A stretch of 64,000 nucleotides of DNA from Clostridiales bacterium. Lineage in GTDB: Bacteria > Bacillota > Clostridia > Oscillospirales > CAG-272. Position 1 is the first letter of the stretch; every line of letters begins with the position of its first letter. The stretch spans positions 1 to 64,000 of the forward strand of contig QALR01000007.1 of NCBI GenBank assembly GCA_003150035.1, written 5' to 3'. Position numbers and translations under genes: made by a program. Shown in pieces: positions 42,786-51,517 of the stretch. Under the pieces are notes generated by a model that saw only the letters and a list, made by a program, of their open reading frames with translations, searched no databases and was not told where the DNA came from.

Positions 42786-43970
42786 GTGGAAAAAAGAAAG
42801 TACATCGATTGGTTTTTCAGACGACGCGACTTTTGCCGGAGAAACGGGAGACGAAAAAGAAAAGGCTTTTGGCTTTTTTGGCTTGTAATCTTCTTCTTTT
42901 TGCTTGGCGGATTTCGCATATTTGCGGTAAACGGGGACGCTATTGATTCAGAGAAAAATGAAATTGAAATCACGCTGCCGGAGGAAATTGAGGAATATCT
43001 GCCGGAGGATATTTTTGATATCGACGCTTCCGAAATCTATAAGTCGTTTGATTTCTCCTATTTTTCCGAGACCGGCCTTAAACTGATTGCGGCGGCGGTT
43101 CCGGAAGCAACGAAAAATTTTGCCGTTCTTCTGGGACTTTTGATGATTGCCGCCTGTCTCAGAGCACTCCGTGATATCATGACGCTTCCCGGACTGAAAA
43201 CGGCGCTAGAGCTTGTCGGAATGCTTTGCATTTGCACAGCTGTATTCTCTGTGACAGAGACTGCGTTTTCGTTAGCGGAATCTTTTATTGATTCTCTTTC
43301 TACTTTTATGGCTGCCACGGTTCCGACCATGACGGCGCTGATGATTGCGAGCGGCCATATCACCTCTGCGGCCGTGATGGCGGGAGTTATTGAGACGGCA
43401 CTTACCGTTCTCGGAACGATCTGCTCAGGGGTGCTGTTTCCTTTGATTCGGCTTTGTCTGTGCCTTTCTGCAGTATCCTCGGTATTCGGTGTTACCGGAC
43501 TTGGCGGAATTACGCCACTGATTAAAAAGGTTATCGGCTATATATTTGGGTTTGTAGCGCTGTGCCTTTCCGCCGTGCTTGCTTTCCAAGGTATTATTTC
43601 CAAGAGTGCGGATAGCCTCGCACTCAAAGGAATCAAGTTTGCAGTAGGCAGCTTTATTCCTATTGTCGGAAGCGCCGTGAATGAGGCACTTTCCACTATC
43701 GCCGGCGGTATTGGTACTATCAAAGCGGCCACAGGTGTTGTGGGAGCAGTTTCGGTGTGCCTGCTTGCGGCATTGCCGATTATCCAGCTTTTGATGCACA
43801 AATTGTTTCTTGAGCTTCTTTCCGTTTGCTCCGGAATTCTCGGGCTTGGCCCGGAGGGAAAGCTGATATCGGAAATGGCCTCTTTCTTAGGTTATACGGC
43901 CGCCGTCATGGCGATTTCATCGGTGTTTTTTATACTTTCTCTCTCTGTAATGGCGGTATCCGGAATGTGA
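42786..43970 (+). CDS. spoIIIAE: Stage III sporulation protein AE
   Basis: About 394 residues with an N-terminal signal-like helix and around seven membrane segments. LGGITPLIKKVIGYIFGFVA and KGIKFAVGSFIPIVGSAVNE are typical. It is a polytopic channel subunit. GGAGG lies 5 bases before the GTG at 42786, preferred over an upstream TTG at 42765 that overlaps the ribosome site. Confidence 0.93.
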   Translation: MEKRKYIDWFFRRRDFCRRNGRRKRKGFWLFWLVIFFFLLGGFRIFAVNGDAIDSEKNEIEITLPEEIEEYLPEDIFDIDASEIYKSFDFSYFSETGLKLIAAAVPEATKNFAVLLGLLMIAACLRALRDIMTLPGLKTALELVGMLCICTAVFSVTETAFSLAESFIDSLSTFMAATVPTMTALMIASGHITSAAVMAGVIETALTVLGTICSGVLFPLIRLCLCLSAVSSVFGVTGLGGITPLIKKVIGYIFGFVALCLSAVLAFQGIISKSADSLALKGIKFAVGSFIPIVGSAVNEALSTIAGGIGTIKAATGVVGAVSVCLLAALPIIQLLMHKLFLELLSVCSGILGLGPEGKLISEMASFLGYTAAVMAISSVFFILSLSVMAVSGM

Positions 43971-43992
43971 CAAGACGGAAAAGGAGATTATG

Positions 43993-44484
43993 ATGAGCGA
44001 AATTATATCCTATTTTGGAGAAGTCATTATCCTGACAGCCGTTTCTGGTGTTTTATTTGTAGTGGCTCCGGAAGGCAATGTCAAAAAATATATCAATTTT
44101 GTCATCTCTATTTGCATTTTAGCGGCCATTGTCGCTCCGATGATTACCGCTGTCGTCAATCTGCCAGATACCATTCGCCTGGAGGGTGAGGAATGGGAGG
44201 ATGTGAATGCGGAAGAATCGGAAAGCATAGAAAATGCGGTGGTGGAGGCGAGCAAGAGAGAGATTGAGGAGGCAATCTGCTCTTTTGTTTGTGCGAAATA
44301 TGATTTTGAGATGGATGAGATATCTTGTGAGATTGCGCTTAACGCGAGGGATCCGACCAATATAGAAATCACAACGATCACGCTTGTGCTGCCGCCCGGA
44401 AAAGACAATGAAAAAATTCGAAAGGAGCTGGATGAAATGTTTCTCGGAAGAAGCACGATTTTGATAACGGAGGGAGAGGAATGA
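43993..44484 (+). CDS. spoIIIAF: Stage III sporulation protein AF
   Basis: About 163 residues: two N-terminal membrane helices (VVAPEGNVKKYINFVISICI) and a C-terminal ring-building-motif-like domain. The ATG at 43993 is 6 bases after AAGGAG; an ATG three bases earlier is possible. The stop overlaps the next start (ATGA). Confidence 0.9.
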   Translation: MSEIISYFGEVIILTAVSGVLFVVAPEGNVKKYINFVISICILAAIVAPMITAVVNLPDTIRLEGEEWEDVNAEESESIENAVVEASKREIEEAICSFVCAKYDFEMDEISCEIALNARDPTNIEITTITLVLPPGKDNEKIRKELDEMFLGRSTILITEGEE

Positions 44485-44987
44485 GCTTTTTAGACAAAAT
44501 GTCGGGGAAAAATAAAGGAATTCTTCTTGCAGTGATTGGGCTTATCGGCATTCTGTTGATTGTCATCGGAACCATAGGGGAAAAAAGACAGACGAATGCA
44601 GATACGGGAACGGCAGTAGAAAAAAATCTGTCTACATTGGAATATATCGAGACGCTTGAGAATAAAATTAAAACCATAACGGAGCAAATTACAGGTTCGG
44701 ATCATGTGAAGGTAATTGTCAGCATCGCGTCCGGTCCCGAGTATATTTATGTATCCAATGAGGAACTTGACGAAAATTACTCGGCAAAGGAATACATAAC
44801 CGTGAGAACGGAAAACGGTTCCGATGAGCTGATTCTTCTTAAGGAAATTTACCCTGAGATAGAAGGCGTTTCTGTTGCTTGCCCGGGAGGAGATAATCCG
44901 GAGCTTCAGGCAAAGCTCATCGAGGTGATTTCCACGGCGCTTGACGTATCGAGCAACCGGATCTGTATTGTGGGAACAAAATCATAA
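44481..44987 (+). CDS. spoIIIAG: Stage III sporulation protein AG
   Basis: 168 residues: one membrane helix (GILLAVIGLIGILLIVIGTI) then an extracytoplasmic domain ending PEIEGVSVACPGGDNPE and LDVSSNRICIV, the ring-forming fold of SpoIIIAG. It forms the large ring in the intermembrane space during engulfment. Confidence 0.93.
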   Translation: MSFLDKMSGKNKGILLAVIGLIGILLIVIGTIGEKRQTNADTGTAVEKNLSTLEYIETLENKIKTITEQITGSDHVKVIVSIASGPEYIYVSNEELDENYSAKEYITVRTENGSDELILLKEIYPEIEGVSVACPGGDNPELQAKLIEVISTALDVSSNRICIVGTKS

Positions 44988-45006
44988 TCAAAAAGGAGAA
45001 TTGAAG

Positions 45007-45657
45007 ATGAGAAACGAAGAGAGAGCCGCTATGAGAGCGGGTATGGCACAGGAACAGGATACGGGCGTTCTGGATCTTCCTGAGGCGGAGAAAAAGGAGT
45101 TTAAGTTCAAGAGCTTTTTCGCGAGCGGGGAAAAGGGAATCAAAAAATTCGGCGTGCGAAACCTTGTCATTGTTCTCTCCGTGCTTTTGATTGGCGTGGC
45201 GGTTTACGTGAACTGGGCGCTGTTCGGCGGGAGCGCCGAGCCTGATGACGATTTGAATGCGGGCCTTCCCGGAGAAACCGACGATGTGACACCTTCCGGA
45301 AATGAAGAGGAAACCAATTATTTCGCGGCTTCTCAGATTGAACGTCAGAGAGCAAGAGACGAGGCTATCGAGGTGCTTCAAGGAGTCGTAGACGATGCAG
45401 ACGCTTTGGATTCCGCAAAGGAACAGGCGCTTGCCGATATTGCCGCGATTGCCGCAACCATCGAGAAGGAAGCCAATATTGAGTCGCTTATCAAAGCAAA
45501 GGGCTTTGAAGAGTGCGTAGCTGTCATCAACGGCGATAAGGCAAATATCATTGTCAAGAGTGAGGGGCTTCAGCCCAATCAGCTCTCGCAGATTCTGGAA
45601 ATCGTTTATCTCCAAGCGGATATCCTTCCGGAAAATGTAACCATTGCAGAAAGATAA
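45007..45657 (+). CDS. spoIIIAH: Stage III sporulation protein AH
   Basis: 216 residues: cytoplasmic start, one membrane helix (LVIVLSVLLIGVAVYVNW), acidic linker, and a YscJ/FliF-like C-terminal domain (IERQRARDEAIEVLQGVV, IVKSEGLQPNQLSQI). It binds forespore SpoIIQ in Bacillus. AAAGGAG lies 8 bases before the ATG at 45007. Confidence 0.93.
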   Translation: MRNEERAAMRAGMAQEQDTGVLDLPEAEKKEFKFKSFFASGEKGIKKFGVRNLVIVLSVLLIGVAVYVNWALFGGSAEPDDDLNAGLPGETDDVTPSGNEEETNYFAASQIERQRARDEAIEVLQGVVDDADALDSAKEQALADIAAIAATIEKEANIESLIKAKGFEECVAVINGDKANIIVKSEGLQPNQLSQILEIVYLQADILPENVTIAER

Positions 45658-45714
45658 ATGAAAAAGACCGGCTTGGCGCACCTGCGATAAAGCAGGTTTA
45701 TATGTCAAATAATG

Positions 45715-45753
45715 AACCGCCGAAAGTGATTAAAGATTACTTTCGGCGGTTTT
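45715..45753. terminator. Shared terminator of spoIIIA operon and convergent HTH gene
   Basis: ACCGCCGAAAGT pairs perfectly with ACTTTCGGCGGT, followed by TTTTGTT on the plus strand. The convergent HTH gene ends 5 bases beyond. Confidence 0.8.
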
Positions 45754-45757
45754 GTTA

Positions 45758-46375
45758 TTATTTATAGATGATTTGATTACAAGTCAAATTAGCAGAAGCT
45801 ACGTTTCCTGCACATTCAATTGTTTTCGCTTGAAGTGTATAGCAATCGGTTATATTGTTACAAATGACCTTCTGTGCATTCAGTTCTTTTACGTCAATAT
45901 TTCCTTCACTCTTTACATCCCCGTTAATTGTGCTGCTTTTTATAGTTTGATGGCACACCACATCTCCGTTAATGGAACTGTCAGATATGACATGTCCGTA
46001 AATCTCCACCTTGAAATACTGTGTCCTATCGTTACAATCGTGAGGAAAGGCAATTTCAATAGGGGGCTCGTCCGGTGAAAAAGTAGACGAAACCTTTAAT
46101 ACTTTTGTACCTCTCATCTGCACCACCCGTATGACGTTATCATCTTTCATAAAGGATTGAAGCTCTGAACAGGCTGTAAGATCATCCGAAAACAATGCAT
46201 CAATGGAAACGCCAAACAAATTCGCAATTTGGGGTAGCAATGCAATATCGGGCGTATTAGCATTATTTTCCCACTTTGAAACTGCTTGATAAGAAACACC
46301 TATTTTTTCCGCAACTTGATCTTGCGTTAGATTATTTTTCTGCCTTAATTGTTTTATGTTATTACCGATATTCAT
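45758..46375 (-). CDS. XRE regulator with beta-helical tail
   Basis: 205 residues. The first 65 residues are an XRE helix-turn-helix (LTQDQVAEKIGVSYQAVSKW). The second half (about 110-205) consists of short repeating strands with GDV turns (SSINGDVVCHQTIKSSTI, NGDVKSEGNIDVKEL), suggesting a small parallel beta-helix like bactofilins. GGAGG and a good promoter precede the ATG. Target genes are unknown; the tail may sense or polymerise. Confidence 0.75.
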   Translation of the reverse strand: MNIGNNIKQLRQKNNLTQDQVAEKIGVSYQAVSKWENNANTPDIALLPQIANLFGVSIDALFSDDLTACSELQSFMKDDNVIRVVQMRGTKVLKVSSTFSPDEPPIEIAFPHDCNDRTQYFKVEIYGHVISDSSINGDVVCHQTIKSSTINGDVKSEGNIDVKELNAQKVICNNITDCYTLQAKTIECAGNVASANLTCNQIIYK

Positions 46376-46402
46376 TGTCTCTACCTCCTTTATTGTAATA
46401 TT

Positions 46403-46431
46403 ATTATACTATCTTCTAAGAATTTTTTCAA
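46403..46431 (-). promoter_or_regulatory. Sigma-A promoter of XRE/beta-helix gene
   Basis: On the minus strand TTGAAA (46431-46426), 17 bases, TATAAT (46408-46403), about 28 bases before the ATG. Confidence 0.75.
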
Positions 46432-46906
46432 TAGAGCATATCTCTTGTTTCTCAACCGTTGCTTGAGTTTGCTTTGCTTTTGTGTCCACAAAAGCAGTGC
46501 TTGTCAGGAAAAGTAGACGGACTTTCGGGACGCACAAACCAAAGGCTCCCTTTACACAAGGGAGGCTTATTACCGCCCGACAGTTCACCTGAAAGGTGTA
46601 ACACACTATACCTTGCAGGCAAGGCGTTTGAAAAGGAGTACGAACAATCGTCCGTACTCCTTTTGATTTTTTCGGTAGGTAAAAACCTGCTTTATGGAAG
46701 GTACCCCTTTGCCGGTCTTTTTCATGAAACGGAAAAATCTATCTCTTATGACGGAGATTTTTGGCCTGGCGCCATATGCACCTCGTTGCTTGCCTTTGTG
46801 AATGCTGACGAGAGCGGTCAATCTAATATGAAATTGCTAGGGATGGACGGCATCGCATGGGATCATTGCGGAAAATAATCCGTTGTTGTCTGTCTAAAAG
46901 AATACG
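46432..46906. other. Gene-free stretch with repeat debris
   Basis: No credible gene. It holds a degraded copy of the gut-Clostridia repeat (AAGGCTCCCTTTACACAAGGGAGGCTT, 46542-46570), a strong hairpin (46632-46665), and a segment (about 46680-46840) whose minus-strand reading ISVIRDRFFRFMKKTGKG looks like repetitive non-coding sequence, not a protein. Confidence 0.5.
46632..46665. terminator. Terminator-like hairpin
   Basis: AAAAGGAGTACG pairs with CGTACTCCTTTT, followed by GATTTTTT on the plus strand. No gene clearly ends here. Confidence 0.5.
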
Positions 46907-46935
46907 TTGACTTTTTTCGTTTCCAGTGCTACAAT
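46907..46935 (+). promoter_or_regulatory. Sigma-A promoter of Gfo/Idh/MocA gene
   Basis: TTGACT (46907-46912), 17 bases, TACAAT (46930-46935), 28 bases before the start codon. Confidence 0.8.
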
Positions 46936-46962
46936 AAGCTAAAAAATGAGGGGGACTTTGTT

Positions 46963-48126
46963 ATGTCTTATCGGATCGGCATCATCGGTATGGGACTCAG
47001 AATGACCGATGTGTTCAGCCGTCTTGCGGGATTTCGGGAATGTGAGCTTGCCGCCGTGGCGGACCCGGACGCTGAAGGAGTGAAAACCAGAATGCGCGAT
47101 GTTCTCAAATGGGATGAACGGAAAATCGGTTCCATACCTATTTATTCCGAAGCGGAAACCATGCTGGAGAGGGAAGTGCTTGACGGTGTGATGGTCGGAA
47201 CCCGGTGTTCGGCGCATGCGGCGCTTGCAGCTATGGTGATTCGCCGTGGGATCCCGATGTTTTTGGAAAAACCGATTGCGATTTCCACACAGGGACTTGC
47301 CGAAATTGAAGAGGCGCTTGCCGTCCATCCGGAAATGAATGATAAGACGGTCGTTTCCTTTCCACTTCGTTTGACGGAGCAGGTGCAGATGCTGCAGGAA
47401 ATCGTGGATAGCGGGAAAATCGGCACGGTGGAGCATGTGCAGGCGGTCAATGATGTTCCCTATGGCCGTGTTTACTTTCATGGGTGGTATCGGGATGAAA
47501 AAGAAACCGGCGGTCTTTGGCTGCAAAAAGCAACGCACGATTTCGACTATATCAACTCGGTTCTGAAAATCCGGCCGATTGAAATCTGCGCCATGACCTC
47601 CAAACAGATTTTCAAAGGAGACAAGCCGGCAGGAAAGCTGTGCGATGAATGTGAGGAGAAGCGGACTTGCCCGGAAAGCTACGTCAGCGCTCATCGGGCT
47701 AGCGAATATTTATATGGCCCTTGGTGCTGTTTTGCTGAGGATACCGGAAATGAGGACAGCGGCAGTGCGATCATTCGCTATGAGACGGGCATGCACGTCG
47801 TTTATTCGCAGAACTTTTTTGCGAGAAAGGGCGCCGGCCTGCGGGGCGCGCGTTTCCTTGGTTATGCCGGAACGGCCGAGTTCGATTTTCAAAGCGGAGA
47901 TGTCCGTATTTATATGCATCATGTATGCCGGACGGAAACCTATCATTTTGACGCGAAGGATGGGCACGGCGGCGGGGATGAGGCGCTGTGCCGGAATTTT
48001 ATCGACGTGGTCGCAGGTCGGGCCTGTTCGCGGTCGTCTCTGCGAGACGGGATCCTCAGCGTGAATATGTGTCTTGCGGCAAAGGAATCTTCCGAAAATC
48101 ATCGGTTCGTTACTATCAAAAGTTGA
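46963..48126 (+). CDS. Gfo/Idh/MocA-family oxidoreductase
   Basis: 387 residues. The N-terminal Rossmann fold begins YRIGIIGMGLRM, the catalytic Glu-Lys-Pro is in MFLEKPIAIS, and LQKATHDFDYINSVL supplies the active-site His-Asp. A cysteine cluster (CDECEEKRTC) in the C-terminal domain may bind a metal, as in some relatives. It is a likely NAD(P)-linked sugar or inositol dehydrogenase; the substrate is unknown. It converges with an alpha-galactosidase gene, fitting sugar catabolism. Confidence 0.88.
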   Translation: MSYRIGIIGMGLRMTDVFSRLAGFRECELAAVADPDAEGVKTRMRDVLKWDERKIGSIPIYSEAETMLEREVLDGVMVGTRCSAHAALAAMVIRRGIPMFLEKPIAISTQGLAEIEEALAVHPEMNDKTVVSFPLRLTEQVQMLQEIVDSGKIGTVEHVQAVNDVPYGRVYFHGWYRDEKETGGLWLQKATHDFDYINSVLKIRPIEICAMTSKQIFKGDKPAGKLCDECEEKRTCPESYVSAHRASEYLYGPWCCFAEDTGNEDSGSAIIRYETGMHVVYSQNFFARKGAGLRGARFLGYAGTAEFDFQSGDVRIYMHHVCRTETYHFDAKDGHGGGDEALCRNFIDVVAGRACSRSSLRDGILSVNMCLAAKESSENHRFVTIKS

Positions 48127-48132
48127 TATTCA

Positions 48133-48163
48133 AAAAGCCGGCAATTTATGCCGGCTTTTTGAA
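48133..48163. terminator. Shared terminator of convergent sugar genes
   Basis: AAAAAGCCGGC pairs with GCCGGCTTTTT around AATTTAT; T-runs on both strands serve both the dehydrogenase and GH4 genes. Confidence 0.88.
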
Positions 48164-48173
48164 TATTATGAGT

Positions 48174-49511
48174 TTAAAACGCAAGCTCCGAACCGAGACA
48201 AGGATAGCCCGCTTCCGTATGCGCTTCGAGCAGTTCATCGCATAGGGCGATGATATCGTCTACAGAAAGCTCCGCGGCGGTGTGCGGATCTAACATGGCT
48301 GCGTTGTATACCAATTCTTTTTTTCCGGTTACGGCGGCTTCAATGGTGAGAAGCTGAACATTGATGTTCGTCATATTCATTGCGGCACATTGTGGCGGGA
48401 GTTCTCCGACATAGGTCGGCGAAATTCCGCTGCCGTCTACAAGGCAGGGAACCTCCACACAGGCGTCCTTCACAAGGTTCACAATCAGTCCGCGATTGAT
48501 GACATTGCCGCCGATGCGGTAAGGTATATCTGTAATAATGGATTCCAATATGTGCGAGGCGTATTCGATGCTGCGCGTATGCTCGATATGGCCGCCGTTC
48601 AGGATTTCGTCCTTCTGTGTTTTCCATTTTTCTATTTGATTCACACAACGCCGCGGATATTCATCGAGCGGGATATGGTACCTCTCAATCAGCTCCGGAT
48701 ATCGCGATTTGATATAAAAGGGATTGTATTCGGCATTGTGCTCGCTGCTTTCCGTGCAATAATATCCGAATTTGAGAATATAATCGAAGCGGACCATGTC
48801 CCGATGTCCTTCGGGTGAGGCGTTTTTCTCCGCCGCAATCCGGCGGATCTCCGGGTATAGGTCGTTGCCGTCTAAATCTTCTATTCTCAAAAGCCATGCC
48901 ATGTGATTGATGCCGGCGATGAGCTCTCTGTGTCCCGCAGTTTCAATGCCGCATTCCCGAAGTACGGTGTCCGCGCAGGTCTGTACGCTATGGCAAAGTC
49001 CGATGGTGCGAATGGGTGTATAGCGCTGCATAAAACCGGTGAGCATCGCCATCGGGTTGGTATAGTTGAGAAACCATGCATTCGGGCATACGGCCTCCAT
49101 ATCCCTTGCAATGCCGCGCAGCACGGGAATGGTGCGCAGCGCGCGGAAAATACCGCCGATCCCAAGGGTATCCCCGATGGTTTGGCGCAGCCCGTATTTT
49201 TTCGGGATTTCAAAATCAATGACGGTGCATGGCTCATAGAGACCGACTTGAACCGCGTTGATGACAAAGTCCGCACCGGCAAGCGCTGCGCGCCGGTTTT
49301 CGGTTCCTAAATAGGTTTTTATCGACGCACGGTTCTCATTGATGCTAGCGTTCAGCGCGAGAATCAGCTCCTCCGATTCGGAGAGCCGTTCTCCGTCGAT
49401 GTCGTAGAGTGCAATCTGCGCGTCATGCATGGCGTCGCAGAGAAGGCAGTCGCCGATGACATTTTTGACGAAAACTGTGCTGCCCGCCCCGATAAATGTA
49501 ATTTTTACCAT
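48174..49511 (-). CDS. melA: GH4-family alpha-galactosidase
   Basis: About 445 residues. The NAD-binding start is KITFIGAGSTVFVKNVIGD. GH4 markers are NYTNPMAML and the metal-binding CHS triplet in GLCHSVQ, the form found in alpha-galactosidases such as MelA. GH4 enzymes use NAD and manganese in a redox-assisted cleavage, in the cytoplasm. AAAGGAA precedes the ATG at 49511. Alternative GH4 specificities cannot be excluded. Confidence 0.87.
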   Translation of the reverse strand: MVKITFIGAGSTVFVKNVIGDCLLCDAMHDAQIALYDIDGERLSESEELILALNASINENRASIKTYLGTENRRAALAGADFVINAVQVGLYEPCTVIDFEIPKKYGLRQTIGDTLGIGGIFRALRTIPVLRGIARDMEAVCPNAWFLNYTNPMAMLTGFMQRYTPIRTIGLCHSVQTCADTVLRECGIETAGHRELIAGINHMAWLLRIEDLDGNDLYPEIRRIAAEKNASPEGHRDMVRFDYILKFGYYCTESSEHNAEYNPFYIKSRYPELIERYHIPLDEYPRRCVNQIEKWKTQKDEILNGGHIEHTRSIEYASHILESIITDIPYRIGGNVINRGLIVNLVKDACVEVPCLVDGSGISPTYVGELPPQCAAMNMTNINVQLLTIEAAVTGKKELVYNAAMLDPHTAAELSVDDIIALCDELLEAHTEAGYPCLGSELAF

Positions 49512-49533
49512 GTCAGAATTCCTTTCTTTGTTT

Positions 49534-50001
49534 TTAATTCGAAGAGAGTATGCAGTCGATGACAATCAGAATCGACAGCATGATGAGCTCATCCTCGGTC
49601 GATTGCATATCGATAACATAGCTGTCGCCCCATGTGAACCATTCCTTATCGATGGCGGCGATCGGGACCCCGTCCCGCAAAATCTCATAGTTGTGGGAAA
49701 GAAAATCGCCTTCAACGGTGAAGGGCGCTCCGTCTATATAATATTTAGGGGTAAAGAAGGAGAATTCCTTCGCAATTTCCGCAGCCAAGCTATCTTCCCG
49801 ATAGATTTGATAGCGGGGAAGAAACGTGAGGAGCTTGCGCGAAATTCTGAGCACCTCAGTGCCTGCCGTGTTGTAGATACGGAGTGTTTTGGGAAAAGAA
49901 AAGAAATCGCCGACAACTGTATAACGGTCATTTCCTTCCTCATCCTTGACAGTAAAGCTGTCGCGGAAGGAAAAAACCTTTTGTTTGACGTATAGCTTCA
50001 C
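49534..50001 (-). CDS. LURP-one / YxjI-like protein
   Basis: About 155 residues. KLYVKQKVFSFRDSFTVKDE opens the tubby-like LURP-one fold; repeating beta strands follow (YTVVGDFFSFPKTLRIYN). Function is unknown; relatives are often near membrane or stress genes. I chose a GTG start at 50001, 9 bases after AAAGGA, because the frame upstream overlaps the terminator at 50043-50070. It lies 22 bases upstream of the melA start, so the two may be co-transcribed. Confidence 0.8.
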   Translation of the reverse strand: MKLYVKQKVFSFRDSFTVKDEEGNDRYTVVGDFFSFPKTLRIYNTAGTEVLRISRKLLTFLPRYQIYREDSLAAEIAKEFSFFTPKYYIDGAPFTVEGDFLSHNYEILRDGVPIAAIDKEWFTWGDSYVIDMQSTEDELIMLSILIVIDCILSSN

Positions 50002-50042
50002 GTTCCGGTTTCCTTTCGTTATGAATTCCAAAAAAAGCAAGC

Positions 50043-50070
50043 CCCGCTTACGGAAGCGGGGCTTTTGATT
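50043..50070 (-). terminator. Terminator of ugpC
   Basis: AGCCCCGCT pairs with AGCGGGGCT around TACGGA-type loop bases. T-runs follow on the minus strand, just beyond the ugpC stop. Confidence 0.8.
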
Positions 50071-50074
50071 TTTA

Positions 50075-51247
50075 TCAATGGCAAATGCACTTTTCCGTAT
50101 CTTTGTCAAAGATATGAACTCTTGTCGTATCAATGGCAACCTTGATGGTGTCGCCCGCCGTTGCTGTGGATCTCGGAGAAACTCTTGCCGTGAGCTTCAC
50201 CTCACCGGATTTGTCGATAACGATATTCTTTCTCTTTGCGAGCTCTTCGTCAACGACAACACGGTTGGCAATGAGATAAAGATAAATCTCGGCGCCCATA
50301 AGCTCTGTTACATCCACATAGGCTTCAAAGGAAGCTTCCTCCATCGCGGAAATCTGCATAGGCGTGTCGACAATACATTCGGGACGCACGCCGGCGATGA
50401 CCTCTTTGCCGATATAGGGCTGAAGCTCGGGGAGGTTGCCTTTTTCTTCGGGAAGCTTGATTTTGACTTCGCCGAATTTTAGATAAACGCCGCCGTTTTC
50501 CTTCTCGAGCGTGCAGTTGATGAAGTTCATCTGCGGGGTGCCGATAAATCCGGCTACAAATACGTTCACAGGATTGTCATACAAACTCTGCGGAGAATCT
50601 ACCTGTTGAATAATACCATCTTTCATAACGACGATTCTCGTCGCCATCGTCATAGCTTCAACCTGGTCGTGCGTAACGTAAATGAACGTTGCGCCGAGTT
50701 TGTTGTGAAGCTTGGTAATTTCGGTTCTCATGTTGGCACGCAGCTTCGCGTCGAGGTTGGAGAGCGGCTCGTCGAGAAGGAATACCTGCGGGTCGCGGAC
50801 GATGGCACGCCCGAGCGCCACACGCTGTTTCTGACCGCCGGAAAGTGCCTTCGGATAACGGTCGAGCAAATGGGTGATGTCGAGAATACGAGCGGCCTCT
50901 TCTACCTTGCGCTTAATGGTCTCTTTGGGCATTTTGCGAAGCTTCAGACCGAATGCCATGTTGTCAAATACCGTCATATGCGGGTACAGAGCATAGTTCT
51001 GGAACACCATTGCGATGTCTCTGTCCTTAGGGGCAACGTCGTTGACTAGCTTGTCGCCGATAAAAAGCTCACCCTCGGTAATCTCCTCAAGACCCGCAAT
51101 CATGCGAAGTGTAGTAGACTTACCGCATCCGGACGGACCGACAAAGATAATAAATTCCGTATCTTTTACTTCAAGGCAAAAATCGGATACCGCTGTTACT
51201 CCGCCGGGATATTTTTTGTAAATGTGTCTTAAAGATAGGCTTGCCAT
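50075..51247 (-). CDS. ugpC: Sugar ABC transporter ATP-binding protein, UgpC/MsmK type
   Basis: 390 residues. Walker A is GPSGCGKST, the signature LSGGQKQRVALGRA, Walker B VFLLDEPLSNLDAKLR, and the switch His is in YVTHDQVEAM. A C-terminal OB-fold regulatory domain (about 240-390) defines the MalK/UgpC group. No permease genes are nearby, so it is likely a shared ATPase energising several sugar importers elsewhere in the genome. It has its own promoter and terminator. Confidence 0.93.
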   Translation of the reverse strand: MASLSLRHIYKKYPGGVTAVSDFCLEVKDTEFIIFVGPSGCGKSTTLRMIAGLEEITEGELFIGDKLVNDVAPKDRDIAMVFQNYALYPHMTVFDNMAFGLKLRKMPKETIKRKVEEAARILDITHLLDRYPKALSGGQKQRVALGRAIVRDPQVFLLDEPLSNLDAKLRANMRTEITKLHNKLGATFIYVTHDQVEAMTMATRIVVMKDGIIQQVDSPQSLYDNPVNVFVAGFIGTPQMNFINCTLEKENGGVYLKFGEVKIKLPEEKGNLPELQPYIGKEVIAGVRPECIVDTPMQISAMEEASFEAYVDVTELMGAEIYLYLIANRVVVDEELAKRKNIVIDKSGEVKLTARVSPRSTATAGDTIKVAIDTTRVHIFDKDTEKCICH

Positions 51248-51385
51248 AATTAGACTCCGTTCTCGGCGACATAACGAAATTTTCTATTTTCCACCACTCA
51301 GCCGCCGGTGAGAGATGTGGGAAGAACGCAAATCGTGCATTCTTGATTTTATAAATAAAAGTGTCGTTGCTAATGTAACGATATT

Positions 51386-51414
51386 ATTATAACAGATAGA
51401 GCGTCATTTTGAAA
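51386..51414 (-). promoter_or_regulatory. Probable promoter of ugpC
   Basis: On the minus strand TATAAT (51391-51386) is 17 bases after TTTCAA (51414-51409), a weak -35. The leader of about 130 bases is AT-rich, with no further signal I recognise. Confidence 0.45.
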
Positions 51415-51517
51415 GAGGGGAAATCTCCAAAATTTCTGTTTTTTATTTGTTGCTATTGCACAAAAACAGTAAAAAAAGATTGAACAAAGCAAAAACTGCA
51501 AAGAAAAAACTAATAAA

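Noticed and set aside
46459..46878. Open frames in both directions between the XRE and Gfo/Idh/MocA genes
   Set aside because: They read through repeat debris and a terminator hairpin, with no ribosome site.
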